Below the pieces are notes generated by a model. It had not been told where the DNA came from. It was given only the letters and a program-made list of their open reading frames with translations, and made no database searches. The position numbers and the translations under genes are program-made. Shown here piece by piece: positions 17,911 through 26,494 of a stretch of 64,000 bases of DNA. The stretch is from Sediminihaliea albiluteola (GTDB lineage: Bacteria; Pseudomonadota; Gammaproteobacteria; Pseudomonadales; Halieaceae). The DNA is taken from contig NZ_JACFXU010000014.1 of NCBI RefSeq assembly GCF_014077625.1, forward strand, positions 868,001-932,000. Reading direction: 5' to 3'. Each line of letters begins with the position of its first letter. Position 1 is the first letter of the stretch.

Positions 17911-20061
17911 TCACATGAGCTGTAAGTTGGCATACTGCAACACCAGCCACTTACTGCCCTCGGTATCAAAATTAACTTCGACCCGGGCATTATTGCCTCT
18001 ACCCTCAAAATTTAACACCACACCTTCGCCAAAAATCTGGTGGTAAACCCGCTGACCAAGCACAATTCCTGTATCGGGCACCGAGGTTTGAGACAGGCTG
18101 CTCACCGGTTGACTGATAGTATTATTCAACCGCACTTCCTGTAGCAGCTCAGCAGGTATTTCTCGAATAAAGCGCGAAGGGCTATTGTAGGACTCACTGC
18201 CATGGATACGGCGAGTCTCGGCATAGGTGATAACTAAGCGCTGCATGGCGCGGGTAATGCCTACGTAACACAGGCGCCGCTCCTCCTCTAGACGGCCGGG
18301 CTCTTCTAGGGACATACGATGTGGAAAGAGGTTCTCTTCCATGCCCGCTAAAAACACCAGAGGAAACTCCAAACCCTTGGCCGAGTGCAGAGTCATTAAC
18401 TGAATGCCATCTTCGTGGGGATCTGCTTGAGCATCGCCGGCATCGAGCGCCGCGTTATCCAAAAACTGTTGCAAAGGTGACAATTCATCGCCCTGAGCTG
18501 AAAACTGCTTGGCCGCTGACACCAGCTCCTCAAGGTTCTCTACTCTTGCCTGACCTTTTTCCCCTTTTTCTTTTTTATGAAACTCAAGGACTCCCGAGCC
18601 GTGCTGGACATGCTCAACCAGCTCTTCCAGCGCCATATCGTCGGTACCAGAATCCAGCTCATCAATTAAGCTGGTAAAACCCTGCAAAGCCGTCGTTGCT
18701 CTAGCTGGCAGGAGTTTTTCCTCACAGGCCATTGCAATCGCTTGCCACAGAGAGACCTCCCGGCTACGGGCCACCTCCCGCACGGTCTCTAAGGTTTTGC
18801 TACCAATGCCCCGGGGTGGCGTGTTGATCACCCGTTCGGCTGCCGCATCATCACTGCGATTGACCAGCAGGCGCAGGTACGCCAGCGCGTTGCGAATCTC
18901 CAAGCGCTCATAGAAACGTTGCCCGCCATAAATACGATAGGGAATCCCGCTGCGAATCAAGGCCTCTTCTAGTACTCGCGACTGAGCATTAGAGCGATAC
19001 AAAATAGCCACTGAGCGCCGCTCGTTACCTTCATCTATCCAAGACTGAGCCTGTTCGACAATAAAGCGCGCCTCATCTTGCTCATTAAAGGCGGCATAGA
19101 GGGTAATGGGCTCCCCCGCATCACCGTCACTCCACAACTCTTTGCCCAAACGGCCGAAGTTATTGGCTATGACGCCATTGGCAGCTTGCAAAATCGTCTG
19201 TGTAGAGCGGTAGTTTTGCTCTAGGCGCACCGTTTGGCAGCCGCTGAAATCTTCGCTAAAGCGCTGAATATTCTCAATTTTAGCGCCGCGCCAGCCGTAG
19301 ATGGACTGGTCGTCATCACCCACCGCCACTACTGGAATCTGCTTGCCGGCCAAAACCTGCAACCAGGCATACTGAATCGTGTTGGTATCCTGAAACTCAT
19401 CGACCAATATTTGACGAAAGCGCCCTTGGTAGTGCGCCAATACCGAAGGGCTCTTCAACCACAACTCATGGGCACGCAGTAAGAGCTCGGCAAAATCGAC
19501 TAGGCCGGAGCGCTCACAGGCCTCTTCATAGGCGCGATAGACTCGCAGCATGGTCTGGGCATACAGGTCGCCATAAGGCGCCTCGATATGGGCCGCACGC
19601 AGACCTTCATCTTTCTGAGCATTGATGTAATACAGCGCCTGTTTGGGAGGCCAGCGAGACTCATCCAGGGCCAATTCACGACAGACCCGCTTCACCAAGC
19701 GCAGCTGATCATCCGAATCTAAAATCTGAAAGTTCTGCGGCAGGCCGGACTCTTTCCAATGCGCCTTAAGCAGCCGGTGGGCTAGGCCATGAAAAGTCCC
19801 CACCCACATCCCATGTGCCGGGATATGCAGCATATCTTCAATACGCTGCCGCATCTCTTTGGCCGCTTTATTGGTAAAAGTCACTGCCAAAATGGAATAG
19901 GGGGAGTAAGCCTGGGCCTTGATTAGCCAGGCGATACGATGCACCAACACGCGTGTCTTGCCGCTACCTGCTCCAGCCAATACCAATAGGTTGGGGCTTT
20001 CAGAGGCCACGGCTTCGCGTTGGGCGTCATTTAGGGGGGAAAGAATATCTGATACGTCCAT
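17911..20061 (-). CDS. uvrD: DNA helicase II UvrD
   Basis: A 716-residue superfamily 1A helicase, close to the 720 residues of E. coli UvrD, acting in nucleotide-excision and mismatch repair. It shows the Q-motif LNDAQREAV, Walker A GAGSGKT (about residues 31-37), AVTFTNKAAKEM, DEFQDTN, VGDDDQSIYGWRGA, LEQNYRSTQTIL and LMTLHSAKGLEFPLVFL. The C-terminus carries the Tudor-like RNA-polymerase-contact segment (GQRVYHQIFGEGVV). That segment and the overall length favour UvrD over Rep. It is divergent from the hexR-like gene. Confidence 0.95.
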   Translation of the reverse strand: MDVSDILSPLNDAQREAVASESPNLLVLAGAGSGKTRVLVHRIAWLIKAQAYSPYSILAVTFTNKAAKEMRQRIEDMLHIPAHGMWVGTFHGLAHRLLKAHWKESGLPQNFQILDSDDQLRLVKRVCRELALDESRWPPKQALYYINAQKDEGLRAAHIEAPYGDLYAQTMLRVYRAYEEACERSGLVDFAELLLRAHELWLKSPSVLAHYQGRFRQILVDEFQDTNTIQYAWLQVLAGKQIPVVAVGDDDQSIYGWRGAKIENIQRFSEDFSGCQTVRLEQNYRSTQTILQAANGVIANNFGRLGKELWSDGDAGEPITLYAAFNEQDEARFIVEQAQSWIDEGNERRSVAILYRSNAQSRVLEEALIRSGIPYRIYGGQRFYERLEIRNALAYLRLLVNRSDDAAAERVINTPPRGIGSKTLETVREVARSREVSLWQAIAMACEEKLLPARATTALQGFTSLIDELDSGTDDMALEELVEHVQHGSGVLEFHKKEKGEKGQARVENLEELVSAAKQFSAQGDELSPLQQFLDNAALDAGDAQADPHEDGIQLMTLHSAKGLEFPLVFLAGMEENLFPHRMSLEEPGRLEEERRLCYVGITRAMQRLVITYAETRRIHGSESYNSPSRFIREIPAELLQEVRLNNTISQPVSSLSQTSVPDTGIVLGQRVYHQIFGEGVVLNFEGRGNNARVEVNFDTEGSKWLVLQYANLQLM

Positions 20062-20164
20062 CGCCGCATTCTACCTAAATTCCCGCCCTAGCTCACCGTT
20101 GTCTGTGCGATCTTCTCGCGAGCTGTATAATGTGGGCACCCTTGCAACGAATGTGGCGCTATTG

Positions 20165-21025
20165 GTGACCAATACAAGCAGATCAGTTCTTCGCGACATC
20201 GACTCTGAACTCGAGCAGCTGCGGCGCTCCGAGCGCAAAGTGGCTGAGCTAGTACTCGCCGATCCTCAGCGGGTTATTCATATGCGCATCGTTGATCTGG
20301 CCGCTGCCGCCGAGGTCAGTGAACCTACCGTGGTGCGCTTCTGTCGCGCGATTGGCTGCAAAGGCTTCCAAAACTTCAAACTAGCACTGGCCCAATCCCT
20401 GGCCCAAAGTCCCAATCAAGAGCCCTTTGTGCTCAGCGAGCTCGATACTGCTCGTGACTACACCTATAAAGTTTTCGACGCCACCATGGAAACTTTGGCA
20501 CAGGTGCGACACACCCTCGACCCCGACGCTATTGAAGTGGCGGTAGATGCGCTGTGCAATGCACGGCGGGTGGAGTTTTATGGTTTTGGCGCCTCCAGCC
20601 CTGTCGCAATTGACGCCCAGCACAAATTCTTCCGCCTACAAATTGCCAGCGCTGCTCTCTCAGACCCCCATATTCAAGCGATGTCTGCGATGTCCTTAAC
20701 ACCTGATGATGTGGTTGTGGCAATCTCACAGTCTGGACGCAGTACAGCGCTACTTGAAGCTATGGATTATGCGCGCGAATCGGGCGCTGTCATTATCGGC
20801 CTCGCACCAGCAGACACCCCAGTAATAGCTCGCGCGACCATTCCAATTCCTATTGATGTTGAGTCGCCGCATGAAGACAGTTATACACCACTGCCCTCAC
20901 GCATTGCCCACCTGACGGTAATCGATATACTCGCAGTGGGAGTATCGAAAATGAAAGGCGATGAAGTAAACCGGCACTTAAACAAGCTCAACCGCGGTCT
21001 GCAATCACTGCGCAGCCACGACTAA
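20165..21025 (+). CDS. hexR: RpiR-family transcriptional regulator, HexR-like
   Basis: About 286 residues when begun at GTG 20165; the frame is open further upstream into uvrD, but family length and alignment favour this start. The N-terminal RpiR helix-turn-helix includes VAELVLADPQRVIHMRIVDL and EPTVVRFCRAIGCKGFQNFK. The C-terminal SIS domain (VEFYGFGASSPVAIDAQHKF, VVVAISQSGRSTALLEA) binds a phosphosugar. HexR represses Entner-Doudoroff genes in pseudomonads and is released by KDPG. None of the usual targets (zwf, edd, glk) are in this window. Confidence 0.85.
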   Translation: MTNTSRSVLRDIDSELEQLRRSERKVAELVLADPQRVIHMRIVDLAAAAEVSEPTVVRFCRAIGCKGFQNFKLALAQSLAQSPNQEPFVLSELDTARDYTYKVFDATMETLAQVRHTLDPDAIEVAVDALCNARRVEFYGFGASSPVAIDAQHKFFRLQIASAALSDPHIQAMSAMSLTPDDVVVAISQSGRSTALLEAMDYARESGAVIIGLAPADTPVIARATIPIPIDVESPHEDSYTPLPSRIAHLTVIDILAVGVSKMKGDEVNRHLNKLNRGLQSLRSHD

Positions 21026-21121
21026 AGCGCTAGCCAATAGCAAAGCTGGCCGATTTCGGACAGCACTGCCTTCCTTTGATAGTATCTCAAACATATTTCA
21101 GGGCATTTTTAGGCGCAGACT

Positions 21122-22006
21122 ATGCACAACGACCGCAGCGATAATACCAACCCTTTTGCTTCGCGCAACACGCCCCAAGCTGAAGAAAAAACACCCTGGG
21201 AACTTGGCGACCCTATCCCAGAAGACGAGTTTTCTGCGGACGAGCGCAGGGATCCTAGCTTTGACTCTTATGACGATGAGGATGATGAATTCGACTATGA
21301 CTCTGAGTCTTTGCAGGATGATGATGAAGGTCTGCTCTCTGACTGGGAAGAGGACGAAGAGGACAGCGACGAAGAATCCAAGTTTTTTGACTCTTGGCCT
21401 GTCGGCCTTTTAGCCATTGCAGCTGTCGCGGTACTGCTCTTAGCGATTGGTGGCTTAGGGGTTATGCAGGAGCGCGCCTCACTGCAGGACCGAATTGACG
21501 ACCTGCAATCACAGCTCGCACTGGCCGCCGACCCCAAGCAACTGGAAACAGAGCGCGAGGCGCGACTTGAATCGCTAGAAAAGCAACGCGAGCTAAATCG
21601 TCAGATTCAGCAACTTGAACTGGAAAACCGCCGCCTTGAGGATACGGTTCGCGGCTTTGAGCAACAACTTGAAGCCCAACAAGCCGCCGCTAGTAAAGCG
21701 GCCAGCCAAGCTGAAAGCAGCACTGCGGCCGCGGTCCAAAAACCGGCAAAACAACCCTTAGCAAGCAGCAGCTCTGAGGGTGACTGGTTTGTGAACTTTG
21801 GCTCCTATCGCCAGCGCTCAGACGCCGAGCGCTGGGCCGGACGGCTCAAGCCCTCAGCCGGTAAAGTTGTCGTTATTGCGGCACCTGGTGGCGAGCTATT
21901 TCGAGTGCGCATTATTGGCCTAGGAGACAAAAGCGCAGCCCAAAGCGTAGCTACTAAGCTAGAATCCGAGTTCGGCTTATCTAAGCTTTGGGTGGGTCAA
22001 CAGTAG
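21122..22006 (+). CDS. SPOR domain-containing single-pass membrane protein
   Basis: 294 residues. A strongly acidic cytoplasmic N-terminus of about 90 residues (runs of Asp/Glu around YDDEDDEFDY) is followed by one transmembrane helix (WPVGLLAIAAVAVLLLAIGG). A periplasmic coiled coil comes next (about 115-190, rich in Leu/Glu/Arg/Gln), then an Ala/Ser linker and a C-terminal SPOR domain (DWFVNFGSYRQRSDAERWAG to the end). SPOR domains bind denuded peptidoglycan at septa, so a role in division or envelope maintenance is expected; the specific role is not known. Confidence 0.85.
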   Translation: MHNDRSDNTNPFASRNTPQAEEKTPWELGDPIPEDEFSADERRDPSFDSYDDEDDEFDYDSESLQDDDEGLLSDWEEDEEDSDEESKFFDSWPVGLLAIAAVAVLLLAIGGLGVMQERASLQDRIDDLQSQLALAADPKQLETEREARLESLEKQRELNRQIQQLELENRRLEDTVRGFEQQLEAQQAAASKAASQAESSTAAAVQKPAKQPLASSSSEGDWFVNFGSYRQRSDAERWAGRLKPSAGKVVVIAAPGGELFRVRIIGLGDKSAAQSVATKLESEFGLSKLWVGQQ

Positions 22007-22068
22007 GCTTGGCAGCACGCAGCAGGGCTGTTAATGTGCGCTATCCTAATTTTAAAAAGGACTGTGTT

Positions 22069-22443
22069 ATGAACAAACTTTCCTGTGCAATCGCAGCACT
22101 GCTACTCTCGAGCACCGCGGCAATGGCCGAGTGCACTAAGCCAGAACAACCTCAGTTGCCCGATGGTGCTACTGCTAAAATGGAAGACATGCTAGCTGGA
22201 CAGCAAGCTGTCAAAACCTTCCAGGCCAGCAACGTTGAGTACATGAAGTGCTTAGAAGAAGCTTTCTCTAGTGCCGAAGCAACAGTGAAGGAAGGTAAAG
22301 CAGACAAAGCCACTATTGAAGCGGCTAAGAAGAGTTACGCTGAAGCTGTCGAAGCCTACAACGCAGCGGTATCCTCCGAAGAAGCCGTTGCCGGACAATT
22401 CAATACTGAAGTTCGCGAATTCAAAGCTGCTAACCCCAATTAA
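22069..22443 (+). CDS. Small secreted (periplasmic) protein of unknown function
   Basis: 124 residues. I start at ATG 22069, which has AAAAAGGA eight bases upstream. A clean signal peptide follows (MNKLSCAIAALLLSSTAAMA, predicted cleavage before ECTK). The mature part is short, rich in Ala/Glu/Lys, probably helical, with two cysteines (ECTKP and MKCLEE) that could form a disulfide. Tandem-like segments around EATVKEGKADKATIEAAKKSY suggest a helical hairpin. I do not recognise the family. A strong hairpin follows the stop codon. Confidence 0.7.
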   Translation: MNKLSCAIAALLLSSTAAMAECTKPEQPQLPDGATAKMEDMLAGQQAVKTFQASNVEYMKCLEEAFSSAEATVKEGKADKATIEAAKKSYAEAVEAYNAAVSSEEAVAGQFNTEVREFKAANPN

Positions 22444-22450
22444 TAGCTAC

Positions 22451-22476
22451 AGCGCGCAACTACAGAGTTGCGCGCT
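22451..22476 (+). terminator. Strong hairpin after small secreted protein
   Basis: Perfect 11-base inverted repeat AGCGCGCAACT / AGTTGCGCGCT with an ACAG loop, 8 bases past the stop. The downstream tract (gcccttcttt) is only partly T-rich, so it may act bidirectionally between this gene and the convergent DUF805 gene. Confidence 0.6.
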
Positions 22477-22491
22477 GCCCTTCTTTGCCGC

Positions 22492-22863
22492 TTAGGCTTC
22501 CTCTAATTTAGGGTTGGGTCCGTAAGCGTTGTCCCCTTCTTCACTGTCGAAGCAGTAAAACACCAGCAGAACTATCCAGCCGATTACTGGTACTAAACCT
22601 ATCAGTAGCCACCAGCCACTGCGCCCTGTGTCGTGTAGACGACGGAAGGCCACCGCTATACTAGGTAAGAACACGCCCAGCATATACAAACCTTGTAGTA
22701 CTCCCGTAGCGCCCTCAGCTCCCCTCAGGCCAAGTACTCCGTCGACAAAACTCAAGACCACCGAGATCAAAAAGTTAATCAGCACGAACATCCAAAACTC
22801 AACACGTCGTGCCCGCCCCGAAAAGCCTAGGTAATTTTTAAGAACTTTTAGGTACCACTCCAT
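22492..22863 (-). CDS. DUF805 family inner-membrane protein
   Basis: 123 residues with three or four hydrophobic helices. The family signature is complete: YLKVLKNYLGFSGRARRVEFW near the N-terminus, then AVAFRRLHDTGRSGWWLL and a polar tail with DNAYGPNPK. DUF805 proteins are widespread small membrane proteins of unknown function. Single-gene unit, convergent with the small secreted protein. Confidence 0.9.
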   Translation of the reverse strand: MEWYLKVLKNYLGFSGRARRVEFWMFVLINFLISVVLSFVDGVLGLRGAEGATGVLQGLYMLGVFLPSIAVAFRRLHDTGRSGWWLLIGLVPVIGWIVLLVFYCFDSEEGDNAYGPNPKLEEA

Positions 22864-23150
22864 AGCAAAATCCTCTTTTATTTATTTATCTGCAGTAAAC
22901 TGCTACCAAGTATAATGACAAAAGACAGTACTTAAACCTAGTACTAATGTAAGCCAGCCGGACTAGCGATTAAACACTAGACCAAGCCGCTATACTGGTC
23001 AAAGCCAGTAGGCATATATCCACAACAGCAGCACTGCTAGTGTATATCCTCTTGTTGTAAGCGCAGCATTGTTCTACTGTCGATAGTCCTTCTCAGGCGC
23101 TTTTCTACGATAGCAGCTATATTCTGAGTGAGGCATCACAGGAGCTAGCT

Positions 23151-24533
23151 ATGAGCAATACTCGCATTGAAACCGACAGCATGGGCCAGCTAGAGGTGCC
23201 TGAAGCTGCGCTATACGGCGCCCAAACCCAGCGCGCTGTTAATAATTTTCCTATCAGTGGTCGACGCCTGCCCCAGCGCTTTATTCGCGCCCTGTTATTG
23301 ATTAAACAAGCTGCTGCCACAGCCAACGTGAAGCTCGGGGAACTCGACAGTGAAATCGGCAGCGCTATCGTCAAAGCTGTACAGCACTTACAACAAGACC
23401 CTGAGTTGATGTCGCATTTTCCTGTAGATGTATTTCAAACAGGCTCAGGCACCAGCTCAAATATGAATGCCAACGAAGTCATCGCCAGCCTAGCTAGCCA
23501 ACAGCGGGGCGCAGCGGTTCACCCTAACGATCACGTCAATCGCGGGCAGAGCAGCAACGATGTGATTCCCACCGCTATTCACCTGAGCGCTATTCTGGCA
23601 TTAGAGGACTTACTTAAACCCGCCTTAGAGCACTTAGTAAGGGTTATTGAGGACAAAGCTCAGACTGTCCACAGCTCAATAAAAACCGGCCGCACCCACC
23701 TAATGGATGCCATGCCCGTGCGCATGAGCGATAGTTTGTCTGCCTGGGCAACGCAGATGCAGCAGAATATAGCGCGGATCAAGCAAGCAGAAGGTGATTT
23801 ACGCCAACTGGCACAGGGCGGCACAGCGGTAGGCAGCGGCATTAACGCACACCCGCAATTTGCCCAGCAGTTCTGTCTAGAGCTATCAGAGCTATGCCAG
23901 ACAAAGCTCAGTCCCAGTGATGATTTTTTTGCCGCTATTAGCTCGCAAGATGCCGCTGTTGCGCTATCAGGTCAACTGCGCTGCACTGCAGTATCCTTGA
24001 CTAAAATCGCCAATGATTTGCGCTGGATGAACTCTGGCCCTCTTGCTGGTATTGGGGAAATCGAACTACAAGCTCTTCAACCTGGTTCATCCATCATGCC
24101 GGGCAAAGTCAATCCAGTACTACCCGAAGCCGCAGCAATGGTGGCCGCTCAAGTTATTGGAAACGATGCCAGCATTGCCATAGCGGGTCAGTCCGGCAAC
24201 TTTGAGCTGAATGTGATGTTGCCACTTATTGCAGATCGGCTCATGGACAGTATTGAGCTTTTAGCCAACACCAGTGTACTGCTTGCCGATAAAGCCATCG
24301 CCACCTTCACTGTCAACGATGAGACACTGAAACGGGCCCTCGCGCGCAACCCCATTTTGGTCACCGCTCTCAACCCGGTCATCGGTTACCAGAAGGCTGC
24401 GGCCATCGCTAAACAGGCTTATCAAGAAGGCCGGCCAATCATTGATGTGGCAGAAGAACACAGCGGACTATCGCGGGATCAGCTCAAGCACTTACTAGAC
24501 CCCGCCACACTAGCTGACGGCAGTAGACACTGA
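23151..24533 (+). CDS. fumC: Class II fumarate hydratase
   Basis: A 460-residue iron-independent fumarase of the fumarase/aspartase superfamily, interconverting fumarate and malate in the TCA cycle. Key elements: FQTGSGTSSNMNANEV, NRGQSSNDVIPTA, KTGRTHLMDAMPVR and the catalytic signature GSSIMPGKVNPV with its mobile serine loop. The length is the family norm. FumC is favoured over aspartase or argininosuccinate lyase by TGSGTSSNMN. It stands alone, with a hairpin just after the stop. Confidence 0.95.
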   Translation: MSNTRIETDSMGQLEVPEAALYGAQTQRAVNNFPISGRRLPQRFIRALLLIKQAAATANVKLGELDSEIGSAIVKAVQHLQQDPELMSHFPVDVFQTGSGTSSNMNANEVIASLASQQRGAAVHPNDHVNRGQSSNDVIPTAIHLSAILALEDLLKPALEHLVRVIEDKAQTVHSSIKTGRTHLMDAMPVRMSDSLSAWATQMQQNIARIKQAEGDLRQLAQGGTAVGSGINAHPQFAQQFCLELSELCQTKLSPSDDFFAAISSQDAAVALSGQLRCTAVSLTKIANDLRWMNSGPLAGIGEIELQALQPGSSIMPGKVNPVLPEAAAMVAAQVIGNDASIAIAGQSGNFELNVMLPLIADRLMDSIELLANTSVLLADKAIATFTVNDETLKRALARNPILVTALNPVIGYQKAAAIAKQAYQEGRPIIDVAEEHSGLSRDQLKHLLDPATLADGSRH

Positions 24534-24542
24534 GACCCAACT

Positions 24543-24573
24543 GGCAGGCAGCTTACAAGTACCACTGCCTGCC
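24543..24573. terminator. Inverted repeat between convergent fumC and VOC gene
   Basis: Nine-base perfect inverted repeat GGCAGGCAG / CTGCCTGCC separated by 13 bases, in the 53-base gap between two convergent genes. No clear T-tract on either side, so a terminator role is inferred from position. Confidence 0.45.
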
Positions 24574-24586
24574 TAGCAAACACTGC

Positions 24587-25078
24587 TTAGTCAGTATCCT
24601 GCTCGATTTTGCTGCGCCCATCGGACTCTGCAGGCATCTGTAACAACTCTAAAATAACCGGATCATCTGGGTTTTCTAAGTAAGCGAAAACGGTGTCCTT
24701 GTTCCATCTTTTATACCAGATTGGCTCATAGCCGGCGCTGCGCAGTTTCTCTATCCAGTGATCGGTATCATCAACCCGAAAACGCAAGTGATGTAAGCCT
24801 TCTCGGCCTGACTGGATGAACTCGCTGTGTGGGCCTTCGCCACTGCAGCACTCAATGAACTCAATCTCCATGTCACCACTGCTGCCAAAGGCCAGCTTTA
24901 ATGAGGTATCGGCTTGCTTACCACGAAAGGTGGCGTCGCTTACCACTGACTCCTCCATCAGTACAAAAGGGCCAAATACCGCATCGTAACGACGTGTCCA
25001 CTCTTCTAAATCCTTTACCACAAAGCCTATTTGGTCTATGGGAGGTAATCCCAAACGCTCTACTGTTTCCTTATGCAT
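24587..25078 (-). CDS. VOC (glyoxalase/dioxygenase-like) superfamily protein
   Basis: A 163-residue protein with two beta-alpha-beta-beta-beta modules. The first begins IDQIGFVVKDLEEWTRRYDAVFGPF. The second contains GLHHLRFRVDD, with a probable metal-binding His, and the last strand VILELLQMP, with a probable metal-binding Glu. The layout resembles methylmalonyl-CoA epimerase-like VOC proteins, but the substrate is unknown. It is 70 bases downstream of the luciferase-like oxidoreductase gene on the same strand and probably belongs to the same catabolic unit. Confidence 0.8.
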   Translation of the reverse strand: MHKETVERLGLPPIDQIGFVVKDLEEWTRRYDAVFGPFVLMEESVVSDATFRGKQADTSLKLAFGSSGDMEIEFIECCSGEGPHSEFIQSGREGLHHLRFRVDDTDHWIEKLRSAGYEPIWYKRWNKDTVFAYLENPDDPVILELLQMPAESDGRSKIEQDTD

Positions 25079-25148
25079 CGCTTTCTCCTTATTAAATAGT
25101 CCCTTGTGCTAAGGGATGCGAACATCCTGGGCTAATTAGCCCAACAAA

Positions 25149-26021
25149 CTAAAAGTGATTAATAAACTGCTTGGCAAATTGCTCCATAGCGCGTTTTTTA
25201 TCGTCCAGTGACGAGGTTTTACCCAGCGTAAAGTAAAATGGCAGACTGACACCTGCGCTCATACCCTGATCATGCAGGCGCTTTAGTGTGTCTAGTTTTA
25301 GCGGCTCATTCAGGCCGACGATAGTCTCAAATGCTTCTTTCTCTCTCCCAGCTTCTTTGCGCAGCTGCTGAATGGTAGACATAATTCCGGGCACCTCATC
25401 AGCACTATTACCAGCACCAATCCAGCCGTCACCGCGTAAGGTGGCGCGCTTTAGTGCCGCCAAATTGCCCCCTCCAACATAGATAGGTACCCGCTGTTCT
25501 GGCGCAGGCTCAATCTGAAGTCGGGGAAAATCATAAAATGGCCCATGGTGCTCAACCATACCGCCATCCCAGAGTTTGTGCATCACATCAATCATATCGT
25601 CCATGCGCTTACCGCGTTCACGGAACTCAACACCATAGATATCAAACTCATCTTTCATCCAACCGGCGCCAATACCAAGCGCAAAACGATTGCCACTGAA
25701 AATGGATAGGGAGCCGGCAGCCTTAGCAACTTCGAAAGGGTTGCGCAGTGGCAAGACATAGACCGAGGTAGAAAACTTTAAACGTGTGGTAGCCGCTGCC
25801 ATAAACGCTATGCTGACCCAGCAATCCGGATAGGGCGAGTCGGCTGTCATCGGTGGTTTGCCGTCTTCAGAGTAGGGATAGCGCGCCTCCACTTGCTCCG
25901 GGAACACCGCATGATCAGCGTTTAGCACTCCTTCAAAACCCATCTCCTCAGCAAAAGCTGCAACGGGAACCAATTGCTCTGCTTCCATCCAAGAAACCGA
26001 CTGCCAGAACTTCATAAACAC
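25149..26021 (-). CDS. Luciferase-like (LLM) flavin/F420-type oxidoreductase
   Basis: A 290-residue TIM-barrel protein of the bacterial luciferase-like monooxygenase superfamily. The segments FEGVLNADHAVFPE, LKFSTSVYVLPLRNPFEVAKA, RFALGIGAGWMKDEFDIYG and RVPIYVGGGNLAALKRA are typical of the probable-F420 subgroup. Related proteins oxidise or reduce cyclic substrates. F420 is uncommon in gammaproteobacteria, so FMN may be the real cofactor; this cannot be read from sequence. Divergent from the TonB receptor, with the VOC gene behind it. Confidence 0.85.
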   Translation of the reverse strand: MFMKFWQSVSWMEAEQLVPVAAFAEEMGFEGVLNADHAVFPEQVEARYPYSEDGKPPMTADSPYPDCWVSIAFMAAATTRLKFSTSVYVLPLRNPFEVAKAAGSLSIFSGNRFALGIGAGWMKDEFDIYGVEFRERGKRMDDMIDVMHKLWDGGMVEHHGPFYDFPRLQIEPAPEQRVPIYVGGGNLAALKRATLRGDGWIGAGNSADEVPGIMSTIQQLRKEAGREKEAFETIVGLNEPLKLDTLKRLHDQGMSAGVSLPFYFTLGKTSSLDDKKRAMEQFAKQFINHF

Positions 26022-26494
26022 CTCTGTGTTGTAACAACACTCTGTACTAAAAGCCTAGATTGCCCACAAGAATTACTATTTGAAATACTATTTGTCTATT
26101 AGGTTTTAATTAATAAGCAAGCGGTATGCTTATATATATCATGTTTTATGGTATAGAAATGCTTATCACAATAGATTGAAAAGCTAACCCAAGACTGATT
26201 CAATGACAACTCATTAATTATTATTTGCTTTTCGAGGAATAAAAACAAAGCCCTTGGCCAGCAACAACAAGCCGCCAGCAATCCACTGTATCTGCACTTA
26301 GTGCTCTAGCTATCTGTATCAATTTTGAGCCCGATTTTCGGTATTTATAGCTAATAAGAAAGCGAGCTATGCGGGCAGGCATGTACGGCTAGGACAAGTG
26401 CTGCTCTTATCGAAATACTTTGGCACAGCGGACCAATTCAAATAAGCAATGCAATAACATTCAATAATCCATAAGTTTAAAAGGACTCACTTCG
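26022..26494. other. AT-rich intergenic region upstream of TonB receptor
   Basis: 473 bases between divergent genes, clearly more AT-rich than the surroundings (for example 26096-26230). No credible gene is seen. It must hold the promoters of the LLM gene and the receptor. I see no unambiguous sigma-70 pair or clear operator palindrome. AAAAGGA at 26478-26484 is a good ribosome-binding site for the receptor. Confidence 0.5.

Noticed and set aside
26099-26281. 60-codon minus-strand frame upstream of the TonB receptor
   Set aside because: AT-rich region, rare-codon composition and no protein-like pattern; most likely chance.
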